23,146 nucleotides of DNA from Actinomycetota bacterium. GTDB lineage: Bacteria; Actinomycetota; Actinomycetes; Nanopelagicales; Nanopelagicaceae. Location of the stretch: the NCBI GenBank assembly GCA_010028225.1, contig RGOY01000005.1:1-23146 (forward strand), in the 5' to 3' direction. Below the pieces are notes generated by a model. The model was not told where the DNA came from. It made no database searches and saw nothing but the letters and a program-made list of their open reading frames with translations. Position numbers and translations under genes: made by a program. Below are positions 15,759-23,146 of the stretch, piece by piece; the stretch's first letter is position 1, and the number at the start of each line of letters is the position of its first letter.

Positions 15759-17041
15759 CAGATCAGCTCGCGAACTGAAATAGTCTGATCACGTTCGGGG
15801 CCGACACCTACTGCAGAGACCGGTGCGCCAGAGATCTCTTCTAGGTACTTGACATATGCCTTGGCATTTGCGGGAAGCTGATCCAAGGACTTTGCCTTCG
15901 AAATATCTTCATTCCATCCTGGTAAAAATTCATAGATTGGTTTCGCGTGGTGAAAATCAGATTGCGAAGCAGGTAGTTCCTCAACGCGCTTGCCATCAAT
16001 CTCGTACGCAACACAGACAGGGATCTTCTCCCAACCAGTGAGCACATCCAATTTAGTCAGAAAGAAGTCAGTGAGGCCATTCACCCGAACTGCATAGCGA
16101 GCGATGAGGGCGTCGTACCATCCACACCGCCTTGCACGCCCAGTAGTTACCCCCACTTCACCACCGATGCTTCGTAGCTTTTCGCCATCTTCATCGAAAA
16201 GCTCGGTAGGAAATGGTCCTGAACCTACCCGAGTTGTATAAGCCTTGACGATGCCGATCACTCGGGAAATTCTTGTTGGACCAATGCCAGATCCGGTACA
16301 GGCACCACCCGCAGTCGGATTCGATGATGTGACAAAGGGATAGGTGCCGTGATCAACATCAAGAAGTGTTCCTTGTGACCCTTCAAGGAGGATGTTCTTT
16401 CCCTGATCAAGAGCCTTATTGAGAAGTAACGAAGTGTCTGTAACGAAGGGCTTTAACAATTCTGCGTAACCAAGATACTCATTGACGACATCGTCGATTT
16501 CAAGTCCTTTTCGATTGAAGACTTTGATAAGTATCTGATTCTTGTCTCGAAGCGCTCCTTCTACTTTCTGCTTGAGAATGGACGGGTCAAACAAATCTTG
16601 GATACGAATTCCTATTCGATTTATCTTGTCAGCATAAGCAGGGCCGATGCCGCGACCTGTGGTGCCGATCTTTGATTTACCTAAGAATCTCTCTGAAACT
16701 TTATCGATGGTTCGATGATAAGGCGTGATGAGGTGAGCATTGGTAGAGATCTTCAGACGAGAAGTATCTATACCTCGCTCATTCAAGCCTTTGATTTCCT
16801 CAAAGAGCACCGAAGGATCGATGACCACTCCATTGCCAATGACTGGAATAACTCCTGGTGAAAGGATTCCTGAAGGAAGGAGATGAAGTGCATACTTTTG
16901 ATCGCCTATGACTACGGTATGCCCTGCGTTATTGCCACCTTGATAACGGACTACATAATCAACTTTTTCCCCTAGAAGATCGGTCGCTTTACCCTTGCCC
17001 TCATCGCCCCACTGTGCGCCTAACAGAGCGATGGCAGTCAC
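15758..17041 (-). CDS. purA: Adenylosuccinate synthetase (427 aa)
   Basis: Joins IMP and aspartate with GTP to make adenylosuccinate, the first committed step to AMP. The N-terminus has the GTP-binding QWGDEGKGK (10-18) with the catalytic-type Asp13, then QGGNNAGHTV with His41. Later motifs GTTGRGIGPAYADK, LLEGSQGTLLDVDHGTYPFV and TTGRARRCGW are complete. Normal length. The GTG start at 17039-17041 has an AGGAGAGAGG Shine-Dalgarno. A small hairpin lies just upstream. It leads the coupled purA-galE-purB run; fba is 96 bases upstream in the same direction. Confidence 0.97.
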   Translation of the reverse strand: MTAIALLGAQWGDEGKGKATDLLGEKVDYVVRYQGGNNAGHTVVIGDQKYALHLLPSGILSPGVIPVIGNGVVIDPSVLFEEIKGLNERGIDTSRLKISTNAHLITPYHRTIDKVSERFLGKSKIGTTGRGIGPAYADKINRIGIRIQDLFDPSILKQKVEGALRDKNQILIKVFNRKGLEIDDVVNEYLGYAELLKPFVTDTSLLLNKALDQGKNILLEGSQGTLLDVDHGTYPFVTSSNPTAGGACTGSGIGPTRISRVIGIVKAYTTRVGSGPFPTELFDEDGEKLRSIGGEVGVTTGRARRCGWYDALIARYAVRVNGLTDFFLTKLDVLTGWEKIPVCVAYEIDGKRVEELPASQSDFHHAKPIYEFLPGWNEDISKAKSLDQLPANAKAYVKYLEEISGAPVSAVGVGPERDQTISVRELI

Positions 17042-17062
17042 GTTTCGACCTCTCTCCTCATC

Positions 17063-17080
17063 AAGGCTCTATCGAGCCTT
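17063..17080. promoter_or_regulatory. Stem-loop just upstream of purA
   Basis: AAGGCTC / GAGCCTT, a 7-bp perfect stem with a TATC loop, 21 bases before the purA GTG, with the Shine-Dalgarno region between. It may be a weak fba terminator, a leader hairpin or an operator. There is no U-tract. Confidence 0.35.
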
Positions 17081-17137
17081 ATTCCCTGCGTCCCAGTTCA
17101 ACTTCACTCACATCAAAGTTGGTCTGTTTCTGTCGGA

Positions 17138-18025
17138 TCAAGTAAGTGATGCCTCATAGATGCTCTGAATTGTCTTGTCGAGAGTTGCATTGAACTCACT
17201 CTCACTTTGCTGAGCAGAGAGTCCTTCGGCAAGGGCACGCGAGAAACTTGCGATTACACCATGATTCTTGGCAAGAAGGGCGTTCGCCTCATCTCGTGAA
17301 TAACCGCCCGAGAGAGCAACTACTCGAACTACTCGAGGGTGCGCAACAAGTTCTTTATAAAGGTCGGGGACAGTTGGTAGTGATAACTTGAGCATGATGT
17401 TTTCATCACTGGAAAGGCTTGCTGCAAAATCAAGCAGCTCGTCCTTCAGTATCGATTCGGCTTCAGCCTTTTGAGTCGACTTGATATTGACTTCAGGCTC
17501 AATGATAGGAACCAAACCACCCGAAATTATCTCTTTGCCAATTGAGAACTGTTGCTCGACGACTTTTCGAATCGAAGATGAGTTAGCTAAGTTAATGACC
17601 GAACGCATCTTCGTTCCGAAAACGCCATGTCTATTGGCAGCCTCGATTCGCTCGCCTAATTCGGGTATGGCCTTCATTAACTGGACGTCATCGACTTCAT
17701 CAGCAAGACCATTATCTACTTTGAGAAAAGGAACAACTTTCTTTCTCTGCCAGAGATATTCCGCAGAACCCAGGCCATCGATTGAACGCTCCATGGTCAT
17801 CTCGAAAAGAATCGCACCTATGACGCGTTTCCCATCGAAAGCGGGCGAGGTAATGAGACGACTTCGCATCTCATGAATGCGGTCAAACATCTCGGCTTCA
17901 CTTGAGTAGGAACTCTCGTCCACACCGTATAACTTGAGCGCTTTAGGGGTGCTGCCACCACTCTGATCTAAGGCTGCGATAAATCCTTTGCCGGATTTCA
18001 TCTGTTCGAACATCGCTTGATTCAT
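17138..18025 (-). CDS. Class I fructose-bisphosphate aldolase (295 aa)
   Basis: Cleaves fructose-1,6-bisphosphate to dihydroxyacetone phosphate and glyceraldehyde-3-phosphate without a metal. Motifs from ATG 18025: ALDQSGGSTPKAL (18-30), VPFLKVD (Lys102), PIIEPEV (173-179), LKLSLP with the Lys213 expected to form the Schiff base, and ALSGGYSRDEA (237-247). It belongs to the compact bacterial class I type of about 295-300 aa rather than the metal-dependent class II enzyme. A longer GTG-type start adding 19 residues is possible, but the ATG has GAGGAG at good spacing and suits the family start. The window does not show whether a class II enzyme also exists. Confidence 0.93.
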   Translation of the reverse strand: MNQAMFEQMKSGKGFIAALDQSGGSTPKALKLYGVDESSYSSEAEMFDRIHEMRSRLITSPAFDGKRVIGAILFEMTMERSIDGLGSAEYLWQRKKVVPFLKVDNGLADEVDDVQLMKAIPELGERIEAANRHGVFGTKMRSVINLANSSSIRKVVEQQFSIGKEIISGGLVPIIEPEVNIKSTQKAEAESILKDELLDFAASLSSDENIMLKLSLPTVPDLYKELVAHPRVVRVVALSGGYSRDEANALLAKNHGVIASFSRALAEGLSAQQSESEFNATLDKTIQSIYEASLT

Positions 18026-18157
18026 CGTCACTCCTCGATGATTGACCGTTCTTGGTTTCGGTCGCAGGTGGTCATCTCGCATACATCACTGGATTCGAGA
18101 GCCTCCGTATTTTACTGGTATTCGGTTCGACTCTCGAACCCAAGAATCAACGACTTT

Positions 18158-18298
18158 TCAGCGCAGTGCCCATAGGTTGATCAACTGTTGTAGCACATAT
18201 GAGGTAATACCTCTAAAGATTGGTGAAAAGTAGAGCTTAAATATCCGCTCAGTAAGGGATGGTGCCCACTCGGCAATAGTGCCCGCAAGAAAGAACAT
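18158..18298 (-). CDS. Possible small protein (46 aa), uncertain
   Basis: An ATG at 18296-18298 has a good Shine-Dalgarno (GAGG, 5 bases away) and begins a 46-residue reading frame, MFFLAGTIAEW … LINLWALR, with aromatic and hydrophobic stretches that could sit at a membrane. No family is recognised and it lies in a promoter gap, so chance is possible. The sequence context and ribosome site are the only support. Confidence 0.25.
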   Translation of the reverse strand: MFFLAGTIAEWAPSLTERIFKLYFSPIFRGITSYVLQQLINLWALR

Positions 18299-18435
18299 AT
18301 TTTCCTCATTCCATAGTTTGGTGGTCTCGGTCGTTCTCACTGATTCTTTGGTCTGTTAGTCAATCGTGAGAGTTCAAGGGGCGTCATCCTCCTTGTTGAC
18401 TCACAGTAGAAGAGCATTGGGAAACATCTAGTGTG

Positions 18436-18441
18436 TATAAG
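18436..18441 (+). promoter_or_regulatory. Likely -10 element of the acs promoter
   Basis: TATAAG lies 23 bases before the acs ATG within TGTGTATAAG, with an extended-type TG one base upstream. No clear -35 is seen at 16-18 bases. It implies a short leader and argues against the GTG at 18441 as the acs start. Confidence 0.4.
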
Positions 18442-18464
18442 TGGGCGCTGGTAATCTCACCTAC

Positions 18465-20423
18465 ATGAGCGAAGAGTCTCTATCAAACTTGCTCTCTGAG
18501 ACGCGCACATTTCCACCAACACCTGAGTTTGCTAAGAACGCCAATGTCAAAGAATCAATCTACGAAGAGGCTGACTCTGATTCGATTGTTTTCTGGGAGA
18601 AACAAGCCAGACGACTCGACTGGTTTCAACCTTGGCATACGCCACTGATTTGGAAGCCACCTTTTGCACAATGGTTCGTCGGCGGAAAGATCAACGCCTC
18701 ATTTAACTGTCTTGATCGACATGTTCTAGGGGGAAGAGGCGAGAGACCTGCCCTTATCTTTGAAGGGGAGCCAGGAGACTCTCGAAAAATTACTTACAGC
18801 GAGCTTTTGATTGAAGTGAAGAAGTGTGCGAACGCGCTCACCGAACTCGGGATAGTCGACGGCGACCGTGTTGCCATTTATATGCCGATGATCCCTGAGG
18901 CTGTTGTTGCAATGCTCGCATGTGCACGAATTGGGGCGGCACATTCAGTTGTCTTTGGCGGGTTCTCTGCCGATTCGCTCCTTGCCAGGATTCAAGATGC
19001 TGACGCCAAAATTGTGATCACGGCAGATGGCGGATTTAGAAAAGGTGCTCCTTTTGCTCTTAAACCTACGGTTGATGAGGCCCTCAAGGGCGAAACAAAT
19101 GTTGAGCACGTCCTTGTTGTACAGCGAACTAAGCAGGAAACTCCATGGAATCCAAAGCGAGACATTTGGTGGCATGATTTCGTTGACCGTCAAAGCGTCG
19201 AACACGAAGCACAAGGTTTCGACTCGGAACATCCGCTCTTCATCCTCTACACCTCGGGAACAACCGCAAAACCAAAGGGAATTTTCCATACAACGGGTGG
19301 TTACCTCACACAAGCCTCCTTCACCCACCATGCTGTCTTCGACCTCAAACCAGAGAAAGACATTTACTGGTGCACTGCAGATGTGGGATGGGTGACCGGA
19401 CACTCCTACATCGTCTATGGCCCGCTTGCTAATGGGGCTACCCAAGTCATTTATGAAGGTACTCCCGATACGCCACATAAAGGACGCATTTTCGAAATTA
19501 TCGAGAAGTACAAGGTGACGATTCTCTATACCGCTCCAACTTTGATTCGAACCTGGATGAAGTGGGGAGATCAATACCCAAAAGGACACGATCTTTCTTC
19601 GCTTCGTTTACTTGGATCAGTGGGCGAACCAATCAACCCCGAAGCTTGGATCTGGTACCGAGAAATAATTGGCGGCGGTCACTGCCCCATCGTTGATACA
19701 TGGTGGCAGACAGAGACTGGGGCAATCATGATCTCGCCACTGCCTGGAGTGACTGCCACAAAACCTGGTTCTGCAATGCGTCCTCTTCCCGGTATCAGCG
19801 CGAAAGTTGTCAACGGGGACGGAAAAGAGGTGGGCTTCGGACAAGGTGGCTATCTCATTCTCGATAAACCTTGGCCCTCGATGCTCCGAGGAATCTGGCG
19901 CGAACCAGATCGGTATCAACAGACGTACTGGTCACGCTTTCCTGGGCTTTATTTCGCGGGAGACGGCGCAAAACTTGATGAAGATGGAGCGATCTGGGTA
20001 CTTGGGCGAGTAGATGACGTAATGAATGTCTCTGGGCACCGAATTTCTACGACAGAAGTTGAGAGTGCTTTGGTCTCCCATCCTTCTGTTGCTGAGGCAG
20101 CTGTTGTTGGGGCAAATGACGAGATGACAGGTCAAGGAATAGTTGCCTTTGTGATTTTGAGAGGTGGTGTGCCAACTACTGGCGGAGAGATGCTCATCCA
20201 CGAGCTCAAAGCACACGTTGCTAAAGCGATCGGAGCAATCGCCAAACCCAAGCAAATTATGGTCGTCCCCGAATTACCGAAAACGAGAAGTGGGAAAATC
20301 ATGCGTCGACTGCTTCGCGATGTCGCAGAGAATAGAGCGGTTGGGGATGCAACAACTCTCGCTGATCCAAATGTAATGCGATTAATCCAAGAAGGGCTCT
20401 CGACCCCTTCTTCTGAAGAATGA
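18465..20423 (+). CDS. acs: Acetyl-CoA synthetase (AMP-forming), 652 aa
   Basis: Activates acetate to acetyl-CoA through acetyl-AMP. From ATG 18465: N-terminal acetyl-CoA synthetase region (FWEKQARRLDWFQPW … WFVGGKINASFNCLDRH), P-loop-like TSGTTAKPKG (263-272), DTWWQTETG (411-419), GRVDDVMNVSGHR (514-526) and the C-terminal KTRSGKIMRRLLR with the catalytic, acetylation-sensitive Lys611. The length is normal for Acs. A GTG at 18441 would add 8 residues but falls on the likely -10 box. It lets a heterotroph use acetate and recover overflow acetate. Mycobacteria also have acs near nth and crp. Confidence 0.96.
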   Translation: MSEESLSNLLSETRTFPPTPEFAKNANVKESIYEEADSDSIVFWEKQARRLDWFQPWHTPLIWKPPFAQWFVGGKINASFNCLDRHVLGGRGERPALIFEGEPGDSRKITYSELLIEVKKCANALTELGIVDGDRVAIYMPMIPEAVVAMLACARIGAAHSVVFGGFSADSLLARIQDADAKIVITADGGFRKGAPFALKPTVDEALKGETNVEHVLVVQRTKQETPWNPKRDIWWHDFVDRQSVEHEAQGFDSEHPLFILYTSGTTAKPKGIFHTTGGYLTQASFTHHAVFDLKPEKDIYWCTADVGWVTGHSYIVYGPLANGATQVIYEGTPDTPHKGRIFEIIEKYKVTILYTAPTLIRTWMKWGDQYPKGHDLSSLRLLGSVGEPINPEAWIWYREIIGGGHCPIVDTWWQTETGAIMISPLPGVTATKPGSAMRPLPGISAKVVNGDGKEVGFGQGGYLILDKPWPSMLRGIWREPDRYQQTYWSRFPGLYFAGDGAKLDEDGAIWVLGRVDDVMNVSGHRISTTEVESALVSHPSVAEAAVVGANDEMTGQGIVAFVILRGGVPTTGGEMLIHELKAHVAKAIGAIAKPKQIMVVPELPKTRSGKIMRRLLRDVAENRAVGDATTLADPNVMRLIQEGLSTPSSEE

Positions 20424-20466
20424 GAGTTATTGCCAGAAAACTTCAGGAATCTAAATCAAGTGACTT

Positions 20467-20946
20467 TCAGGAACTCAACCTTGACTTTATCTCATTGAAA
20501 ATTTGATTAATTGAATCTGGAACTCTTGCTGACATCTCGCTGAAGATTTGGCTCTCTGAGATTGCGTTCGCCGGAGCTTGCCAGGGAGTGAGAAGAAGCA
20601 AAGAAGCAAGGAGATAGACCGCCACAAGGGCTTTACCAAGACCGAAAAGTGCACCGAGAGCTCCATCAAAAATCTTTAGTGGTCCAATGAGCGAGCGGAA
20701 ACCTTTTCCGATTGACCTGGCAATGAGTTGTCCTATCTGTGCTCCTAAAAACATTGCAACTACTAAGGCAAGAATGGTTGTTTTAAACCCTTCCCAATCA
20801 CGTGTGAGTTCTTTTGCCACAACAAGTCCAACAACCCCGCCAATCAAATAGCCGACCAAACCCAGGAGCGAAGAAACAAGACCTTTTTTGTAGCCGCTAA
20901 ATAAAGAAACCAGCAGAAGTACAACGATAATCAGGTCCACAATCAT
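20467..20946 (-). CDS. CvpA-family membrane protein (159 aa)
   Basis: Four TM segments (about 1-20, 25-45, 56-80 and 96-122) with the CvpA opening VDLIIVVLLLVSLFSGYKKGLVSSL and the GALFGLGKALVAVYLLA stretch, then a short helical tail. The family is named for colicin V production in E. coli; its biochemical job is poorly known. In mycobacteria the same domain is fused to a periplasmic serine protease (MarP) near nth; here the protease part is absent. The ATG overlaps the TGA of nth (ATGA), so the two are translationally coupled. It meets acs tail to tail with 43 bases between. Confidence 0.88.
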   Translation of the reverse strand: MIVDLIIVVLLLVSLFSGYKKGLVSSLLGLVGYLIGGVVGLVVAKELTRDWEGFKTTILALVVAMFLGAQIGQLIARSIGKGFRSLIGPLKIFDGALGALFGLGKALVAVYLLASLLLLTPWQAPANAISESQIFSEMSARVPDSINQIFNEIKSRLSS

Positions 20947-21644
20947 CTGAAATCCTTATCGCTTTTGAGCAATGAGCTTGCTTTGATTGGATCCCGTTCA
21001 CCGATTCCGAATGATGGACATAGATTTTCAAGAGGGCACGCGCCACAGGCGGGTCTCCTTGAATGACAGACCCGCCTGCCATGCCAAATCATCCGTTGCG
21101 AGAGATTTGTCCACTCTCTCCGAGGAATCAACTTTCCTACTTCATGCTCTACTTTGACCGGATCCGTCGCCTTGCTCCATCCAAATCTCCGTGAGAGGCG
21201 TCCGAAGTGAGTATCGACAGTAATCCCCGGTGTATCAAAAGCATGGCCGAGTACGACATTGGCCGTCTTCCTGCCAACCCCGGGCAATATGACTAGCTCT
21301 TCAAGAGTTCGGGGAACACGTCCACCATATTTCTCGACGATCTCTATCGAGAGTCCTTTGATGCTCTTCGCCTTCGTCCGAAAAAATCCCGTTGACTTAA
21401 TCAATCTCTCAATCGTACGAAGATCGGCTTTAGCCATTGCCCTTGGATTAGGAAACTTCTGAAAAAGTCCTGGCGTAACCATATTGACTCGCTTATCCGT
21501 ACATTGTGCGCTCAAAACAGTCGCAACAAGAAGTTGGAATGCTGTTTTGAAGTTTAACTCACAGCGAACATTCGGATATCGCCGCGTGAGGATTCGATAG
21601 ATCTGACGAGCCTCGGCTTGCCTTACTGCAAGACTCTTTGCCAT
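20943..21644 (-). CDS. nth: Endonuclease III (DNA glycosylase/AP lyase), 233 aa
   Basis: Base-excision repair enzyme that removes oxidised pyrimidines and cuts at abasic sites. The helix-hairpin-helix LPGVGRKTANVVLG (120-133) contains the catalytic Lys126; VDTHFGR has the catalytic Asp144; the 4Fe-4S ligands are C193, C200, C203 and C209 in the standard C-x6-C-x2-C-x5-C. Length is typical. It is divergent from the crp gene across 98 bases, as in mycobacteria and other actinobacteria. Confidence 0.97.
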   Translation of the reverse strand: MAKSLAVRQAEARQIYRILTRRYPNVRCELNFKTAFQLLVATVLSAQCTDKRVNMVTPGLFQKFPNPRAMAKADLRTIERLIKSTGFFRTKAKSIKGLSIEIVEKYGGRVPRTLEELVILPGVGRKTANVVLGHAFDTPGITVDTHFGRLSRRFGWSKATDPVKVEHEVGKLIPRREWTNLSQRMIWHGRRVCHSRRPACGACPLENLCPSFGIGERDPIKASSLLKSDKDFR

Positions 21645-21742
21645 GCCTTGAGATTACGCCAGATAGCTTCGCGAAAAGTGCTTCATGAGCGGTGCAGATT
21701 CTCGATTTCATCACTGTTCATTTTGGCGATAAGGTTTGAAAC

Positions 21743-22444
21743 ATGGCGAAAACCCCTAATCCCGCCCACGACGAGACGGTAGTCCGACGAGCACCACTCT
21801 TCACCGCACTTGATGACAGCGCCGCTTCCACTCTGAAAGAGTCAATGACGACTGTGAAGATCAACAAAGGTGGAGTGCTCTTCAGCGAAGGCGATGAGGG
21901 CCAGACTCTCTACGTCATTATTGAAGGAAAGATCAAGCTCGGTACTCGAAGCTCTGACGGTCGAGAGAATCTACTTTCGATTCTTGGCCCCGGAGAAATG
22001 TTTGGCGAACTCTCCCTCTTTGATGTCGGACCAAGAACAGCAACTGCAACTGCGGTTACGGATACCCGCCTTCTCGCTCTGGGTCACGACAAAGTCATTC
22101 CTTGGGTTACGGCTCACCCAGAAGTTTCGCTTCAGCTCCTTGCACGTCTGGCACAGCGGTTGCGTCGAACAAATGAAGTAGTTAGCGATCTCGTCTTCTC
22201 TGATGTCCCAGGTCGAGTTGCAAAGGCTCTTATCGACCTAGGTGAACGATTTGGCGTGAAAAAAGATGATGGCTTCCATGTCAATCACGATCTCACTCAA
22301 GAGGAGTTGGCTCAACTTGTTGGAGCCTCACGTGAGACGGTCAACAAGGCGCTTGCAGATTTCGCTAGTCGTGGGTGGTTGCGTCTAGAAGCTAGAGCAG
22401 TTGTAGTGCTTGACTATGAACGCCTTGCAAAGCGCGGAAAGTGA
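21743..22444 (+). CDS. Crp/Fnr-family cAMP-type regulator (233 aa)
   Basis: The N-terminal cyclic-nucleotide-binding domain (about 15-130) keeps the binding cassette FGELSLFDVGPRTATA (87-102) with Glu89, Arg98 and Thr99 at the cAMP-contact positions. A long dimer helix follows (about 125-150), then a winged helix-turn-helix (LTQEELAQLVGASRETVNKALADFASRGWL, about 184-213). It resembles Mycobacterium Rv3676 and Corynebacterium GlxR, global regulators of carbon use, and the divergent nth supports that. No TGTGA-N6-TCACA box was seen in its own promoter gap. It ends one base from ridA, tail to tail. AAGG precedes the ATG at 8-base spacing. Confidence 0.93.
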   Translation: MAKTPNPAHDETVVRRAPLFTALDDSAASTLKESMTTVKINKGGVLFSEGDEGQTLYVIIEGKIKLGTRSSDGRENLLSILGPGEMFGELSLFDVGPRTATATAVTDTRLLALGHDKVIPWVTAHPEVSLQLLARLAQRLRRTNEVVSDLVFSDVPGRVAKALIDLGERFGVKKDDGFHVNHDLTQEELAQLVGASRETVNKALADFASRGWLRLEARAVVVLDYERLAKRGK

Positions 22445-22445
22445 G

Positions 22446-22904
22446 TTAGTCGCTCACTTCAACAGTAAGTTCTAATTCAATAGGCGCATTGAGTGGTAGA
22501 TCTGCCACCCCTATAGCGCTTCGAGCGTGTTTTCCATCCTCGCCCCATAACGCCACGAAGAGTTCGCTTGCACCATTTATGACAGCAGGTTGTGCAGTGA
22601 ATCCAGGTATTGCATTGACATACCCAACAAGTCGAACAACTTTGACGATTTTCTCAACTGCAACAAGCGTCTCCACAGCTGCCAAGCAATTCAAAGCACA
22701 AATCTTGGCGAGCTCCTTTGCCTCCTCGACTGTTACATCCAGTCCTACTTTTCCTTCTTTGACCATCACACCATCTCGAAGCGGCAGTTGGCCTGCAGTA
22801 AAGAGAAGATTTCCTGTTCTCGTTGCCGGGACATAAGCAGCCACTGGTTTTGGAGCCACCGGTATTTCCAAACCTTCTGCTTTCAGGCGTTCTCGAATCG
22901 ACAT
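22446..22904 (-). CDS. RidA-family protein (152 aa)
   Basis: YjgF/YER057c/UK114 fold. Family motifs LLFTAGQLPLRDG (33-45) and HARSAIGVADLPLNAPIEL (126-144), with the Arg that in RidA binds the carboxylate of the imine or enamine substrate. It is longer than the 128 aa of classical RidA, with an N-terminal extension (MSIRERLKAEGLEIP) seen in the actinobacterial Rv3678c type. The likely role is removal of reactive enamine/imine intermediates; deaminase activity is not proven by sequence. The ATG follows the TAG of the DUF4177 gene with no gap (TAGATG), so the pair is coupled. Confidence 0.9.
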   Translation of the reverse strand: MSIRERLKAEGLEIPVAPKPVAAYVPATRTGNLLFTAGQLPLRDGVMVKEGKVGLDVTVEEAKELAKICALNCLAAVETLVAVEKIVKVVRLVGYVNAIPGFTAQPAVINGASELFVALWGEDGKHARSAIGVADLPLNAPIELELTVEVSD

Positions 22905-23063
22905 CTAAGCAAGCGCCCTCTTCATATACGCAACGAGTTGATCGCCGCCACCCGGAGCAGGAACTACTTGGACCAATTCCCAACCATCCGAACCCCAGGT
23001 ATCAAGTATCTGCTTTGTTGCATGTGTTAGGAGTGGAACTGTTGCGTATTCATACTTGATCAT
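22905..23063 (-). CDS. DUF4177 protein (52 aa)
   Basis: Short protein MIKYEYATVPLLTH … ILDTWGSDGWELVQVV … GGGDQLVAYMKRALA. The KYEYATVP start and GWELV core are the DUF4177 pattern, usually found beside RidA in actinobacteria (Rv3678A, from memory). Function unknown. The ATG at 23061-23063 has a strong GGAGG at 23070-23074 with 6 A bases between. The stop abuts the ridA start. Confidence 0.88.
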   Translation of the reverse strand: MIKYEYATVPLLTHATKQILDTWGSDGWELVQVVPAPGGGDQLVAYMKRALA

Positions 23064-23080
23064 TTTTTTCCTCCAGGGAT

Positions 23081-23146
23081 TTATTTCAGTTTGGCTAGCG
23101 CTGTTTTCACTGCAGTAGAAACTTTCGCCCCATCTGAGCGACCAGC
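23081..23146 (-). CDS. C-terminal end of a GatB/YqeY-like protein (partial)
   Basis: Only the last 21 codons are in the window: AGRSDGAKVSTAVKTALAKLK then TAA. The G-R-x-D-G-x-x-V pattern near the end is what GatB/YqeY-domain proteins carry (possible tRNA-related role, poorly known). It is the gene immediately before DUF4177 on the same strand. The short fragment makes the call tentative. Confidence 0.5.
   Translation of the reverse strand, partial: AGRSDGAKVSTAVKTALAKLK

Larger units (their letters stand above)
18026..18464. other. 439-base gap between fba and acs
   Basis: Holds the two outward-facing promoter regions. The only items seen are a candidate 46-aa ORF (18158-18298), an 8-bp inverted repeat TTCGAGAG / CTCTCGAA (18094-18101 and 18131-18138) overlapping a 7-bp hairpin GGTTCGA / TCGAACC (18124-18140) in the fba leader, and a -10-like box before acs. 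No tRNA, Crp-type palindrome or repeat was found by eye. Confidence 0.5.

Noticed and set aside
18121..18145. tRNA T-arm-like sequence GGTTCGACTCTCGAACC
   Set aside because: The TTCGACT loop is not flanked by a pairing 5-bp stem; the hairpin that does form has only a 3-base loop. No acceptor or anticodon arm is present.
18945..19589. 214-codon leftward open frame inside acs
   Set aside because: It is the shadow of a strongly conserved acs coding region on the opposite strand; no domain is seen.
21645..21742. Crp autoregulatory site in the nth-crp gap
   Set aside because: No TGTGA-N6-TCACA-like palindrome could be found by eye; only loose half-sites.
1..23146. Mobile elements, CRISPR array or phage-defence system
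   Set aside because: No transposase, integrase, terminal repeats, spaced direct repeats or defence-type domains were found on either strand.

Overview
The window looks like a chromosomal segment of a small-genome, moderate-to-low-GC planktonic actinobacterium, in the style of the freshwater acI / Nanopelagicales group. Actinobacterial markers are a BldC-type regulator, DUF3073 and DUF5302 proteins, a GlxR/Crp-like regulator divergent from nth, and the cluster acs / cvpA / nth / crp / ridA / DUF4177 / GatB-YqeY, which resembles the Rv3667-Rv3678c area of Mycobacterium as I recall it. GTG starts are common, spacers are short, and many genes overlap or abut. The lineage is inference; no rRNA, tRNA, mobile element, CRISPR array or phage gene was seen.

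Left part (1-6200, leftward): an extracytoplasmic-function (ECF) sigma factor gene abuts a one-TM, anti-sigma-like gene. Downstream lie two large, related secreted proteins that end in the same Cys/Lys-rich tail. The outer one runs off the left edge and carries a one-base frameshift near its N-terminus. Upstream of the sigma gene is a DUF4436-like membrane protein that is also split by a one-base shift. This is the most accessory-looking part and the best candidate for an undescribed surface or envelope system.

Middle (6290-13330): a GtrA-like flippase, a WecA-type glycosyl-phosphate transferase, an APC-type transporter fused to UspA-like and OB-fold regions, DUF5302, BldC, a conserved actinobacterial protein of unknown function, DUF3073, and a GT-C-like membrane protein. 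GtrA, the WecA-type enzyme, the GT-C-like protein and GalE further right suggest cell-envelope polysaccharide or glycolipid work.

Right part (13369-23146): leftward fba, then the tightly coupled purA-galE-purB set, giving class I aldolase, two steps of AMP synthesis and UDP-galactose formation. A 439-base gap holds little except a possible 46-aa ORF and the acs promoter. Then come rightward acs, leftward cvpA and nth (ATGA overlap), rightward crp, and a leftward run of the 3' end of a GatB/YqeY-like gene, DUF4177 and ridA.
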